Source: Chamaecrista fasciculata (Eukaryota > Streptophyta > Magnoliopsida > Fabales > Fabaceae). Taken from it: a stretch of 64,000 bases of DNA. This document shows, piece by piece, positions 1 through 12,069 of the stretch. The translations under genes and the position numbers were made by a program. The stretch covers positions 8,880 to 72,879 of the forward strand of contig QANZ01026512.1 in NCBI GenBank assembly GCA_003254925.1, written 5' to 3'. The number at the start of each line of letters is the position of its first letter. Position 1 is the stretch's first letter. Below the pieces are notes generated by a model. The model searched no databases and was not told where the DNA came from. It worked only from the letters and a program-made list of their open reading frames with translations.

Positions 1-303
1 CATTAACACTTTGGTACCCTTTGGAGCTATTTTGTAATTTTAACCATAACAAATTTTGCAAAAATTACATATTGACCCAAAAAAATTTTCAAAAAATTAC
101 AAATAGGTCCCTGGATACATATTATATAGGGACTAAAATGAAAAATTTAAAATTTTTTTGGGGTCAATATGTAATTTTTGTAAAATTTATTATGGTTAAA
201 ATTACAAAATAGCTTCAAAGGGTACCAAAGTATTAATGGAGAATACCACAGGGTACCAAAGTGTCAAGTTTCAAACTACAAGATACCAAAGTGTAATTTA
301 CCC
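1..303. repeat. foldback element, right part
   Basis: The arms at about 8-75 and 165-238 are reverse complements of each other (TTTTGTAATTTTAACCATAA against its complement). The outer right edge reads TACCAAAGTGTAATTTACCC, ending near 303. The same terminal motif, with small changes, ends the long-TIR element at 48494-49474, so the two belong to related families. The left end lies outside the window. It has no coding capacity. Confidence 0.6.
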
Positions 304-2040
304 AAAAAATTAACTCGTTAAATTCTCACCGAAAAAATTCAAGACTCAATTTATAACACTTTATGTTTTTTGATATTTTTTAAAAATAAGATAAATATAT
401 TGCCCAACTTAAATCTCAGAGTAAACTCATGAGAATGATTAGGTATAATATATATAAATATAAATAATTTCTGCCATAATTAGCTCGTTAAATAACTACC
501 ATTATTCCCAAAAAAATGAAAACAACATTAATTTTCACGAAATATGGAAAAATGTTTATTTTATCTAGATTAGTGGGTTTGATAGATTCTCTTCTGTTAA
601 AAGCATTTAAGCAAATGAAACATTGATCTGATGACTTTTTTCGTAACCCAATGCTTAAGGCCAAACCAGACAGCAACATCACAAGAAAAGAAAACTCCTT
701 TTCAACCCACACTTTCTCTTTTCTCTCCCTCTCTCTATTTTGTTTTTGTTCCATTCCACACATTCATGATAACTTCTTTAATTAATGTTAACTCCGTCAT
801 TAATTACAAAGGTAGTCCTAGTAAAAAAATAATAATAATTTTCTTTAAAAAATAATAATTTTTATTTAATATCTTTAACAAAATGAGTCAAATTATATTT
901 TTGAGATTAAATATTATAATTTTATTTTTTTAAAATTTAATTAAAAATATTAAATAATTGATTTCTTCAAAAATAAAATATGATTTTCTTACCCCCTTCA
1001 ACTTCAAATTTAATTTTCTTCATAAGTAGTGAAAAATAAGGGGAAGAAAAGTTTGGTTTGTAGGCAGACACAAGCTAAATCCGTAGGCATGGGGGCATTA
1101 AATGATGAAGTAACATGTCAAAAAAAAAATTAAAAGGCAAGAATAAGTCCAAATTGCAAAGGGTGGCCTAAAGACTTTATGAAATGTAATGTAGGCTAGA
1201 AAGTATAAAGCTTTTCATTAATTTCACAATGCCCTAATTGGTTAGGCACAATGATCTGGATTTGTTATTGCTTTTTGTCTAAGAAAACAACTAATTATTA
1301 TCATGACACGACTGCTAATGGCAAAGTCAAAACAAAGGTAGGCAAGGTAATTACCAATTAGGCCTCTCTAAAGTGAAAAGATGAAATCTCTAAACCAAAA
1401 AAAAAAAAAACAAAATTTAGAACCCCATTGATTGATCTCGCACTTGTTGGTGGAATGGTGATGTCTCTGATCAATGGCTAATGATCATCGTTAGCTACCA
1501 AAGCCTGCCTAATAAATCATTCATTGGATCAAGCTTTGTTATATTATATTATCCAAGTTGGATGATTTTAAATTTGTTTATAAATTTAGGGAAACACCAT
1601 GTAACAAAGATGCAGAAAGTGGTATGATACTAGTAATGCTGGCCTCCCTAAGACAGTACGAAGATCAGGGTACTAAAATGGTAGGAGAATCTGTGAGTAG
1701 TGTGAGTGGCATGGTCAACAAGAAATTAACAAAATTCCCAGAAGACCCATGTAAGTAAGAAAAGTGAAAGGTAAGAATTAAAGAAAAAAGCTTTAATATG
1801 ACAATCAAATGTGAATGTGATTATTAAAGAAGAAGAGAGGAGGAAGGGCATAGGTGTGAGATTTGGAGAAGTAGAAGGGGACAGAATAGACATCCGCCCG
1901 GAAATACAGGGAGGCCGTACAGTCTTAAATACCCCTTTGATTCAGTTTGTGATATATTTTTTTTATTATATGGGAATTTAACCAACACATATAATAGCTT
2001 TCTCACAAGTGAGCCACTACAGTCTTTGTTCTTTATTATA
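304..2040. other. AT-rich upstream region of ARF3
   Basis: No convincing ORF, RNA gene or named repeat is visible. The stretch is AT-rich with short homopolymer runs. Its right part (about 1,000-2,040) is presumably the ARF3 promoter by position. A TTTATTATA-like block at about 2,030, just before the CT-rich leader, is the best TATA candidate, but it is weak. Confidence 0.35.
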
Positions 2041-2761
2041 GCTTTCTCTCTCCTCATTCTCTCTCTCTCTCTGTCTGTTTCCTCTGTCACACATCACACC
2101 CAAACAGTCGCAGCATTGCAGGTTTGCAGCAATTGCAGGCAGCAGTGCTGCTGCTGCTGCAGCTTCAGCCTACAGACGAGCAAAAGAAAAAGAGAGATAA
2201 AGAAAAGAAATTGAGAGAGAGAGAGAGAGAAAGTAGTCATTTTTATGAGACTCCAACTTAAATCCCAATGAAAGCTTGATTTGATGCAAACCCAAAACCC
2301 CCCTCAATTTACTCATTCATTCACTCACCCTCCTCACCGAGAAAAAGTAAAAGAAAGAACCCAAAAAAAGAAACAAAGGCAAAAAAAATAGCAGAGAGTG
2401 ATAGGTNTTTACTCAGTCATTCACTCACCCTCCACACCGAGAAAAAGTAAAAGAAAGAACCCAAAAAAAGAAACAAAGGCAAAAAAAATAGCAGAGAGTG
2501 ATAGGTCAGTGGAGAGAGAAAGAGAGAGAGAGCAGACACAGAGAAAGAGAGCCTCTTTCTTTTTGGAGTATTGGGTCAGCTTCTTTTGGCAATGCCAAAG
2601 TTGCTCCCACCTCACGCTCTCTGAAAAATGCTCAGTCAGGCGTGAGTGAAAAATCTCTCCCTCCCTCCTTCAAATCTCTTTCTCGCCTTTTATTCATTCA
2701 CACTCTCATCATCACAACCATCTTCCTCTTTTTCTCTTAGATTCTCTAGCATTGTGTTCCC
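2040..2761 (+). promoter_or_regulatory. ARF3 5' leader with five uORFs
   Basis: This is a CT/GA-rich leader typical of plant developmental genes. Five ATG-started upstream ORFs lie before the main start: 2245-2271, 2268-2279 (overlapping the first), 2284-2391 (35 codons, very basic at its end), 2592-2624 and 2628-2645. All stop before 2762. In Arabidopsis the ETTIN leader carries uORFs that reduce translation, and reinitiation there needs ribosomal protein RPL24B (established knowledge). That the same control acts here is inferred from position. The transcription start is estimated from the CT-rich tract only. Confidence 0.55.
2308..2506. repeat. 99 bp duplication across a single N
   Basis: Bases 2308-2406 and 2408-2506 are nearly identical (about two differences) and are separated by exactly one N at 2407. 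This is what results when two contig ends overlap by ~99 bp but are joined with an N. A real tandem duplication in the leader is possible but less likely. Confidence 0.75.
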
Positions 2762-5700
2762 ATGATGGGTTTAATCGATCTTAACACTACCGAGGACGAC
2801 GAAACGCCGTCGTCGTCGTCGGCGGCGGCATCCCCTGCTCCTTTGTCCTCTCATTCCGGTATCAGCACTTCCCCTTCGCCGCCGTTAGCTCCTCCGTCTT
2901 CTTCTTCGTCGGTGTGCTTGGAGCTATGGCACGCGTGTGCTGGCCCAATGATTTCGTTGCCCAAAAAAGGAAGCGTCGTCGTTTACTCCCCACAGGGCCA
3001 CTTTGAGCAACACCTTCAGGATTTTCCGGCCGCCACCGCCGCCGCCTATAATATCCCACCCCATGTGTTCTGTCGCGTTGTAGATGTCAAGCTTCATGTT
3101 AGTATTCCCAAGTTTTTTTCCTTTTTTCCCCTTTTCCTGGTTTTAGAAATTGATTTCTTCTTTCTATTTTGGTACTGGGATTCTGAGAAAATTGATGGGG
3201 GAAAACTGTAAATTTGCTTATTTCGTTTTAGTTAATAACCGTTATGTCTTGGAATCGGATTAGAAAATATCTTCTGCCTCTTTCTTCTTCTTCTCTTTCT
3301 TTCCTTGCATTAATTTTCCGTGAAATGCGTGTGTTTTTCCTGTGCAGGCGGAGGAAGGTGTTGATGAAGTGTACTGCCAGGTTTCGTTGGTTCCTGAAAG
3401 TGAGGTGAGTTATTACGTTTCATATTTAAGAATGTAGTGTGGTTTAGGTTTTGGAGAAGAGACTGCAAAAGGAAAGGAAAATCAACTTCTGAATCTTGAA
3501 TCTGCCAGTGCATAGCATAAGTCTTAGGGATCAAGTAGGCTAAGAAAGATCATTTCTGATGAGATCCTTGTGCTGAGTGTCATAATTCTGCAATTAGAAT
3601 GAGGCAAATGCATACTATTACATAGGCTCTTCATATTGTCTTCCTTAGTTGCTATTCATACATATATAGCTTCATCCTCTGTTCATGTTTTTAGTCCTGT
3701 CTTTTCATTCACCACACTGAACAGATAAAAAAAAGTGAAAAAATGGAAACCCAGCCTCTTACTATAGGAGGAAATGTCAATTGAATGTTGATAGAGTACT
3801 TTCCTGAATGATTTGCAATTTACACAAACTTTGGTCATTTTCATAGCAAGCTGAGAGGAAATTGCGAGAAGGGGAAACTGATGGTGATGGCGAAGATGAG
3901 GAGGATACTGAAGCTGCAGTGAAGTCAACAACACCACATATGTTCTGCAAGACTCTGACAGCTTCTGATACTAGCACTCATGGTGGATTTTCGGTGCCTC
4001 GTCGAGCAGCCGAAGATTGCTTTCCTCCTCTGGTAATTGTGAACTATGTTTAATCTCATCTCAATATGTTAAACTTAGATCATCTTAATGTTTTTAATGC
4101 AGTGGATTTAGCATGTGTATACTTGTGCTTGTCACAGAAACTGATACCTGATTTCCTTGAAGTATGCTTAGATAAATTTATAAATCTATTTTGTTAATTG
4201 AGTTTAAATGCTACTTTAGGATTACAATCAACAGAGGCCTTCGCAAGAGCTTGTAGCTAAGGATCTGCATGGCCTGGAGTGGAGGTTCCGGCATATTTAC
4301 CGGGGTATGTATACATACCACTTATGTCTGCTACGCTATGTTATGTTGATGTTATTATTTTTCTGTAACTGACTAAAATACCATGTGATTGTTTTGGTTT
4401 CTATTTGTTGGCTTGGAAATATGAGCAGGGCAGCCGCGGAGGCATTTACTCACAACTGGATGGAGTGCATTTGTGAACAAGAAGAAGCTTGTGTCTGGAG
4501 ATGCCGTGCTGTTTCTTAGGTATAGAAAGAGAGAAATCCAATAAAACATAATCAGTTGGTATTCTAACAAAGTCTAACAAATTTAAATTTCGTGGTAGGG
4601 GTGATGATGGAGTCCTGAGATTAGGGATTCGTAGGGCGTCTCAATTGAAAAGTGGTGGTAACTTTTTGGTTCCCTCTGGCCTGCAACTGAATTCTAGTTC
4701 TGTCATGGATGTGATTAATGCTGTATCTACAAGATGTGCCTTTAGTGTTTGCTATAACCCAAGGTATTGTTCTGCTTCTTCCCTTGTACTTTTCTGGGCA
4801 GTAGATGAAAAGAATGAACCAATCTGGTTTCTAGTTATAATTATAGAGTTTTATGTGGTATGATGTTTCCTCATTTTCGTGTACAAAGCCAAAATCTAAG
4901 TTGGATAGTTGGCTTATACTCCTTGTAGCTTAGACTCTTTATGTGTTCAAAGTGCTGATCATCAGAGTTGGATAAATATGGATTAAGAAAGAACAGGGCT
5001 CTGACTGAAGCTTGCAAACTTTTCTATTTTGTTTTTTTTTTAATGTTCAAATGTGAAGCTAGCTTATACTCANACTGAAGCTTGCAATTTTTCTATTTTG
5101 TTTTTTTTTTTAATGTTCAAATGTGAAGCTAGCTTATACTCATCCTCAGCTGATCTATTTTACTCTTTTTTATAACCTACATCACTCTTTCTAATGTTCT
5201 TCCATCTTAATGGAATGTTTTATTGAAGATTATGGTCACACAAAGGGCTTAAACTTTATTTTACCATGTTTACTTAATCTGCATGGATCCAATGTCTTTG
5301 CTAGAAGTTCTTGTTTGTTAGTTGTAACTTTTGCATGTTATTGAAAGTTCTAACACAGGGTTGTATGATTTCTTGCCTTCGATTTAGTGATGTCATCGCT
5401 CATTTCTGCATGCTCCATTTTTCTCCATTGCTGTGTAAACCTGGACTCCCAACTTCTGATTATTGTCATTATCGTGTTGCCACATTTTCTCTGAAGTAGA
5501 TATGCAAGTCAACCAACGTAGATTTCCTAATTTAGCTCCCAGCATCTTTAGCTTCTGTCTAGTTTCTCAAAATAATATCAGTAAACATGTTAAAGCATCA
5601 AACCTTGCATATATTTAAGCCATGACATTCTGTACTTGAGTGATTTCACAACAAATAAATTCTTTACAAGAGTAAGATGAGGCATTTTCTTTGATGATGG

Positions 5701-8568
5701 AGGTGAGGACCTGTTATCCCATGAGTTCTTGAATACTGGCCGAATCTCCTACTCCTGATTATGAAGTCATATAAATTTAAAGTCTTGGTTCAATCTTTCA
5801 TTAGATTTTTTTTTGTCTTCAAAATATTTTCTGTTTTTTTTTTTGGTTGCCATCAGCCCGTCATTGCTTTCAAGTTATTGACTCAATTCTTATATTTCAC
5901 ATTTTCATTGTAGGGTCAGCTCGTCAGAGTTCATAATACCCTTGCACAAATTCTTGAAGAGCCTCGATCATTTTTATTCAGTTGGGATGAGGTTCAGGCT
6001 GCGTTTTGAAACTGAAGATGCTGGAGAGCGAAGGTTAGTCTTGGTTGTGCTTTCAGTGTTTAGATAGTGTATCAGTAGCAAATCTTATTCAAGTTTCTTT
6101 TGGGCAGATGCACTGGATTAATCATTGGAATTAGCGATCTGGATCCTGTTAGATGGCCTGGATCAAAATGGAGATGCCTTATGGTATGCTGTTTCGATTG
6201 CCTTAAACTTTAATATTGTCATAATTTACAACATCCACAAGATCTTGTTGTAAATTGTAAGCCTTTAGGATACTCTGGCTTAGGTCAGCATCAATGGTCT
6301 TGTCATGTCTGGGTCACCACTTTCCTTATGCCACTGCTCATAATCAGTTGAGAGTATTGGATTCTATTTATGTTTCTTAATGAACTTTTGGGTATTTATT
6401 TGTTCTATGTTAGAACCCACTTACTCAAATACTAATAATATTTGACAAACTCAGGTAAGAACAGCTCATATACTGAAAATATTGCAGCATAAACACCATT
6501 AACTAGACTGGTAACACCTAAAGCGTAAATAACACAAATAAGATAGACTGGTTTTTGAGAGGCTTGTGTTCTCCCAACAAGTCCCTAATATCTTTCCCCT
6601 CCTAAACCCTTAACAAGTCACTATTTACACCTAAACAGACAGAACATTTCCCATACACGCAGAGGTCCGAAAACTGTAATGCCTTTCTGTTATGATTCAG
6701 TCCTACCAGGTCTAGCTCATCATTCCTTTTCTTTCTCTTCTCATATGCTCAGCGTCCGATTTCCTTCACAATGTGCTCTTGTTCAGCCTTCCTACATCTT
6801 TTAACCTTGAGCCCTTCTTGTAAGTACAGACTGTAGGCCCATCATTCTATAACCTTTATTTGCATGCCTGTTTTCAAGGCATAAACAGGGCTTTATGACT
6901 TGAGTCTACCCTTTGCATTTCTGGTGTGAACTGAATGCATCAGAGATTACATTATCTTTCAATCAATACAGAACCCTAAACTGATTTTTTCTTTTCTTTT
7001 GCTGTTCCTTCTTCTCAAAGTGGAATTTGACACTCCCTTTACAAGAAAGGGCGTTCCCTAGTTTCTGCTAAATTTGGAGACAGCAGATTATATTGTGAAA
7101 CCTTGGCTCAAGCTTCATATACCACTTGGGAGAACTCTGCTTTAACTCTATGATTGGTTTTCCACCATTAATTAACGACTGAAAAGTTAAAAAGTTAAAA
7201 CCCCTCAACACATAGTGATGATATTGCATGTGTCAGTAGGATTTGAGTGAGGTTACTTTTCCAGCCTGGTTTTGACCAGATAGTCATGCATGCCTGTAAA
7301 ATTTTTAAAAGATTTGTTGCATTTGTTTTGATTGTTGAATGTACCCTTTTGTTTCTTACATTACTTGTACCGTGACCGTCCTCCTTTTTTGCCTCTAATG
7401 GTGATAATTTGTTAATCGATGTTTTTAATCTCTGCAGGTAAGGTGGGATGACATGGAAGCCACTAGGCATAATCGGGTGTCCCCATGGGAAATCGAGCCA
7501 TCTGGTCCTGCTTCCACTTCCAATAATTTCAATGCAACTGGTTTGAAGAGGACGAGGATCGGTTTGCCTTCTTCAAAACTCGAATTTCCGGTTCCTAGTA
7601 AGTCTTGTGAATTTCTTGGGGGTTTTATCGTTTGGATTGTTGCACTACCTGCAACTTGATAGTGCTGTTATGTTCTGCTGACAGGTGGGATTGGAGCATC
7701 AGACTTTGGGGAATCGTTAAGGTTCCAGAAGGTCTTGCAAGGTCAAGAAATTTTGGGTGTTAATACACCTTTTAATGGTATCAGTGCTCAGAGTCATCCT
7801 TTAAACGAAATAAGGAGGTGCTACCCTAGTTCAAGCTGTTCTGGGATAGTTGGAAATAGCATCAGAATCCCACAAGTGAATTCTGATGTGTCCTGCAATG
7901 GCATAGGCTTTAGTGAATCCTTCCGATTCCAGAAGGTCTTGCAAGGTCAAGAAATACTTCCAAGCCAACCATATGGAAGATCCTTGTCTGTCAACGAGGC
8001 TCGTGTGAATGGTCGCTATGGAATTTTTGATAACAGTCAGCTGCTGAGCTCCCGAAGTGGATGGTCTGCCCAGATGCAGGACAACCAAGCTCATCTGCAT
8101 CCGAATCTTCCACCCGGGCAAGCATCGTCCCCCTCATCCGTGCTAATGTTCCAGCAAGCAGTCAATCCAGTGTCAAACTGTGACTATAATAGTAGCATAA
8201 AAAATCATGGAATTGAAGGAAAAATGATGCATGCTTCTGAAATCAAAGGTGGGAGATTTGTGCCATCCTCTTCATCCTTTGAGCCTAGTTTCTATGGTCA
8301 ATCTCAGGGAGGAACTAATCCTCATTATCAACTGGATGCTTCACCCTCTCAAGAGTTAGTTTCCTCATGTAAACGAAGCTGCAGACTTTTCGGTTTTTCG
8401 TTGACTCAGGAGAATCACATAGCAAATGAAGAGGCTAACAACCCCAGTGAACTCCATAGTCAATTGAGTTCAGGACCTTCATTGATTGGACGTGTTGGGG
8501 ATGAAATTCATCCAAGGCTTTCACTGAGATGCAGGGTGGTTGGAAGCAACTGTACCAAAGTAAGCTAG
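2762..8568 (+). CDS. ARF3: Auxin response factor 3 (ETTIN-like)
   Basis: This nuclear transcription factor binds auxin-response elements and sets organ polarity and gynoecium patterning. The ten coding exons are 2762-3097, 3348-3404, 3847-4032, 4220-4304, 4429-4519, 4599-4763, 5914-6033, 6108-6183, 7438-7597 and 7685-8568. All introns are GT-AG and the total of 2,160 nt gives 719 residues. The protein has a Ser/Pro-rich N-terminus, [10 protein letters not shown] at 53-62, a B3 DNA-binding domain at about 159-264 ([20 protein letters not shown]), and an ARF middle domain at about 290-395 ending in [10 protein letters not shown] Ser-rich tail follows and there is no PB1 domain, as expected for ARF3. 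The last exon carries two tasiR-ARF sites. ATG 2762 is followed at once by a second in-frame ATG. The end could differ if GTAAGC at 8560 is used as a donor. Intron 6 contains an artefact-like duplication; intron 8 (6184-7437) is long and not further assigned. Confidence 0.95.
5003..5142. repeat. 70 bp duplication across a single N (intron 6)
   Basis: Bases 5003-5072 and 5074-5142 are almost the same sequence on either side of one N at 5073. It has the same signature as the leader duplication and is most simply a contig-end overlap joined by N. It lies in an ARF3 intron, so the coding prediction is unaffected. Confidence 0.75.
7729..7749 (+). promoter_or_regulatory. tasiR-ARF target site A
   Basis: This 21-nt site in the last ARF3 exon contains GTCTTGCAAGGTCAAGAA. 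It is complementary to TAS3-derived tasiR-ARF with a G:U pair in the middle and mismatches at its 5' end, as in ARF3 of other plants. It encodes KVLQGQE at about residue 441. AGO-guided cleavage here limits ARF3 to the upper leaf side (established knowledge). Confidence 0.93.
7933..7953 (+). promoter_or_regulatory. tasiR-ARF target site B
   Basis: This is the second copy of the same 21-nt site, 204 bp downstream of the first and in the same frame (about residue 509). The peptide context is duplicated too ([11 protein letters not shown] in both). Two sites are the hallmark of ARF3, and other tasiR-regulated ARFs usually have one or two. Confidence 0.93.
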
Positions 8569-11225
8569 TTTCTCTTTTTTTTCTTGGTGAAAAGAAAGAA
8601 AGAAAACTGATATTTCATATTTTGAGTTTTAAGTATTGTAATGAATGTACTTTTGTTAAAGAGATCTTGCTGGTTCACCACTTACCAGCCACGTTTATGA
8701 CAAAGATGTGATGTTAAATTCAAGTCTAGCTTTTGTGTTATGAATTGTGGATGAGAATCAGGCGATTTTAAAGATTCAAATGAGAACACAAATGAATGTT
8801 GTATCATTATCATAGCTTTATGCTTCTGTCCCATTCCTATTTATAAATGGGTTGTTACTTGTTGCAAATATATTTATATCTATTTTCTTTCTCCGTACAA
8901 GACCTACCTAAATCTGCCATTGAACAGTAAAGAAAATTAGAAAGTTGTTGGGATTTTTGCACCCCAAAATACTTAGTAGACGTTTATTTCTTATGAACCA
9001 ACATCAGAATTTCACGGTTTTCTTTGGTTGTCTTTGAATATGCTTTATTTAATGAGGAATTGCAGAAAAAACTATATGCAGTTGTTTAGTCACCTTGTTA
9101 CTATGTTCTCACTTCTCAGATGGACATATTAGTCTGATATGACTGTTGGCATAGATTTAAGCGTAAATTTACTATAAAACATGATAAATGTCTTAATTTA
9201 TTCTTTGAAATATAATTGTATATAATTTGATTCGTTTACTAAAATGTTATTTGAAATCTAACATTAAATATGATATTTCAACTTTAATCATTTATTATAA
9301 TTTTAATAAAATTTAAAACTAAATAGAATCTTTTATTAAATTTTGATTGGGGTTTTTATCAAATTAATTGTAATTATATTTTTTCAAGATTAGATCATAT
9401 AAGATCATTATTCAAAATAAATTAAAATATTTATCATCTTTCAAAAAATAAATTATTAATTTACTATGGAGTTAACTTTCAATAGAGAGAATTGAATATA
9501 TATATATATATATAATTTTCGGACCATTAAAAAAATATCATTTTATTGGTGAAGATACTTTTTTAGACAGTATTTTTTTTATTTGGGCCAATCCTCTCAC
9601 CCAAAAAGTCTTTCTCTTTTAGCCTAACATTATACAGAGCACCACCTCATTTATCAAATGCTCTTGAAAGTTGACACATTAGCTGTTTTATGAAATTAGT
9701 GACTAAAGAGTGAAAAGAAGTAAAGAGAGAAAGTGAGAGTCCTAATATCACTTTCTTTCACCTTCTAAATTACAGATAATGCATCACCATCTATACTGTA
9801 AAAGATCCAGATTCCTACTTAAAGTCTTAGCAAGATCATGTGCATAATATATATATATATAGCATGGTGTTGCTTGGATTAAATCTGTAATTTTATTGTA
9901 CTATACATATAAATATTACATGCATAATGTATTTTAATTTGTTTGTTTTGTTGCTTCCCTCAAAATCATGTCTCATGCATTGTTTGTTCTGTCGGGATGT
10001 ATGTCTATCTATGACTATAAGTGGAGATAACCAACCAACAAAATATTTTTAAAATGCATAGTAAAAAAAAAAAACAACCAAGAAATCAACCACAGTACCA
10101 CACTTTAGACTGCCAGACCACTTCACCTAGCTATAATTATATATCTTCTATCATTATTTATATAACCTTTAGTGATAATTATATAACCATTAAAATTTTA
10201 CGTACCAATAATATTATTTTTATTCTTAAAACACTTACTTATAATTTTTATTTGTTTAAGTATTTTTTAAAGAGGAGAGAATATGACAGCATATTACCTT
10301 TATAGATCTCTCTTTCAAAAATATTTGGTGATATCTCATTTAATGAATTATCTGTAAATATATTAAGTATTTTTTGAACCTAGAGATCTATCCTCACCGG
10401 GAAAAAAGAAAAGAGAGAAAGAATTTAAATATTTTACATTTTTCTTCCTTTTACTCCCTATTATTAACTATATTGGAGTATCTTTTAGACAGTACAGGGC
10501 CTAAAGGCTCAAACGAGGCCTGATAATTCACCAAAATTTATTACTTGCAATATTTTAAAACGAATACCAAATGATGACACTTCTATATTGCCTTGTATGT
10601 AGTTTAAAGATATATTAATTAAAAATTACAGATTTTCGTCATTTGTTACGTCAATGAACTCTGTTTAATGAGGTATATGATGAGGTAGTTTGTGGGAGGG
10701 TGATGTCTACAGGTATATATTCTATATTTAATAAAAGATTTGAGCGACAAAAATATTGATGATAACAAAAGATAAAAATTTTAAATTCAAATCCACTGTG
10801 TTAGCTAGGTAGAGTGGGGAGAAGCTTAATTATATAAATATAGAATCTCAGATGAAGTGTATTAACGGCTATCGCACTCCATTGACTGCAAATTAATATT
10901 AATAATCTTAAATGAAAATATATGGTGATTGATGATAACAGCTGGAGAAGTTGCACATAAATTAATTGGATTGATTTGATAATGTGGTCCATTTTGTATG
11001 TTGTTTAATGGAACTTAAATTAAAATGGAGGAGGTGAAATTGAATACAGAACGACAAGACACGACAAATTAAAACAATGAATACGACGACGTTTTGCATT
11101 TGTTTTCATTCCTTTGGTGGTGGACCCCAGCAATTTGGAAAAACAGATCACGCTGATGTGGCTTAACAACAAGCTTAAGCTTAAATACCTTTGATTTTAT
11201 CATCAACAGCAACAATATATTTATA
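8569..11225. other. ARF3 3' region and AT-rich intergenic DNA
   Basis: The 3' UTR follows the stop, and its polyadenylation point cannot be fixed. A possible alternative terminal exon lies at 9066-9089 (see findings). The rest, about 9,150-11,225, is very AT-rich with TA microsatellites (about 9,498-9,516 and 9,849-9,860). I see no supported gene. Confidence 0.4.
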
Positions 11226-11260
11226 CTAGGGGCTTTGCGTGTCCGTTAGGACACACAAAT
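11226..11260 (-). mobile_element. Helitron 3' terminus (minus strand)
   Basis: Read on the - strand, a hairpin (about 11237-11256, stem GTGTCC/GGACAC) is followed after about seven bases by CCCCTAG, ending at 11226 with a T beyond it. A short stem-loop near a CTRR end, inserted before T, is the 3' signature of Helitrons. The next ~100 bp inward match the tail at 26,800-26,926, including GTTAACAATTTAGTC and TTATTTTACATA-like blocks, so both are one family. The body extends to higher coordinates; the 5' end was not found. Confidence 0.7.
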
Positions 11261-11577
11261 ATATATGTAAAATAAATAAAAGACTAAATTGTTAACTTAG
11301 TAAAGAAAGATAAACCAAATAGTAAATTTTCTCTTATTTTTAATTTCATAGACTATAATTTTAAACATTGACGACCAGAAAGGGGTGGAGCCATATAATA
11401 TTAGATTTATATTTATAAGTACACACATCCATGCATATATATATAATATAATATAATATTATTATCGACAACAAAAATAATATATCCATATATATTAAAT
11501 AGTTTATTTTAATCAACGGATCTTTTGCTGTCTAACTTTCAATTATTAATTTGATGTTGTTTATTTTGTTATATTTG

Positions 11578-11710
11578 TTAAGGCCAAATTCTCAAATTGA
11601 TCCTTTGTTGTATGGGGGTAGATTTTAAATTTGTCCTTTTTTTTATTTATTTTATATTAGCCTTACATGTTTTTATGATGTTTCAAATTGGTTCCAAACC
11701 TTTTTCTGGA
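11578..11710. repeat. half of a foldback element
   Basis: The sequence GGCCAAATTCTCAAATTGATCC, followed by spaced TTTTAAATTTGTCC-type blocks, resembles the arms of the foldback elements at 28,975-29,215 and 48,060-48,490. No matching right arm was found nearby. It is a remnant. Confidence 0.4.
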
Positions 11711-12069
11711 GATGAAATTTGATTTCATTTACTAACAATCTTAACTAGATAAAAAAATAACTTTTAAAAAATTAGCATATAGTTTTGAATTTAATTATTG
11801 TATTCAATAAAAATAGATATGATAAATTTAATTTGTTTGATTGTAAAATGATATATTCATTTTTTAGATTTAATTTGACCTAGTTTATTTATTATAGTCT
11901 CCAATTAAAATACTCATCAAAATAAACTTATAAGTTAAACACATTATTTGTTAAAATGCGAAAGATGCGACAACAATAAACAAATAAATTATATATAGAA
12001 AATTCAAACACGTGCATGGCTTGAATGGCACATGAAATGTGGATTATCGGATTAAAAAACTATCTTCAT

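Noticed and set aside
1558-1758. 66-codon ORF upstream of ARF3
   Set aside because: No motif, no splice or promoter context, and an uneven composition typical of chance ORFs.
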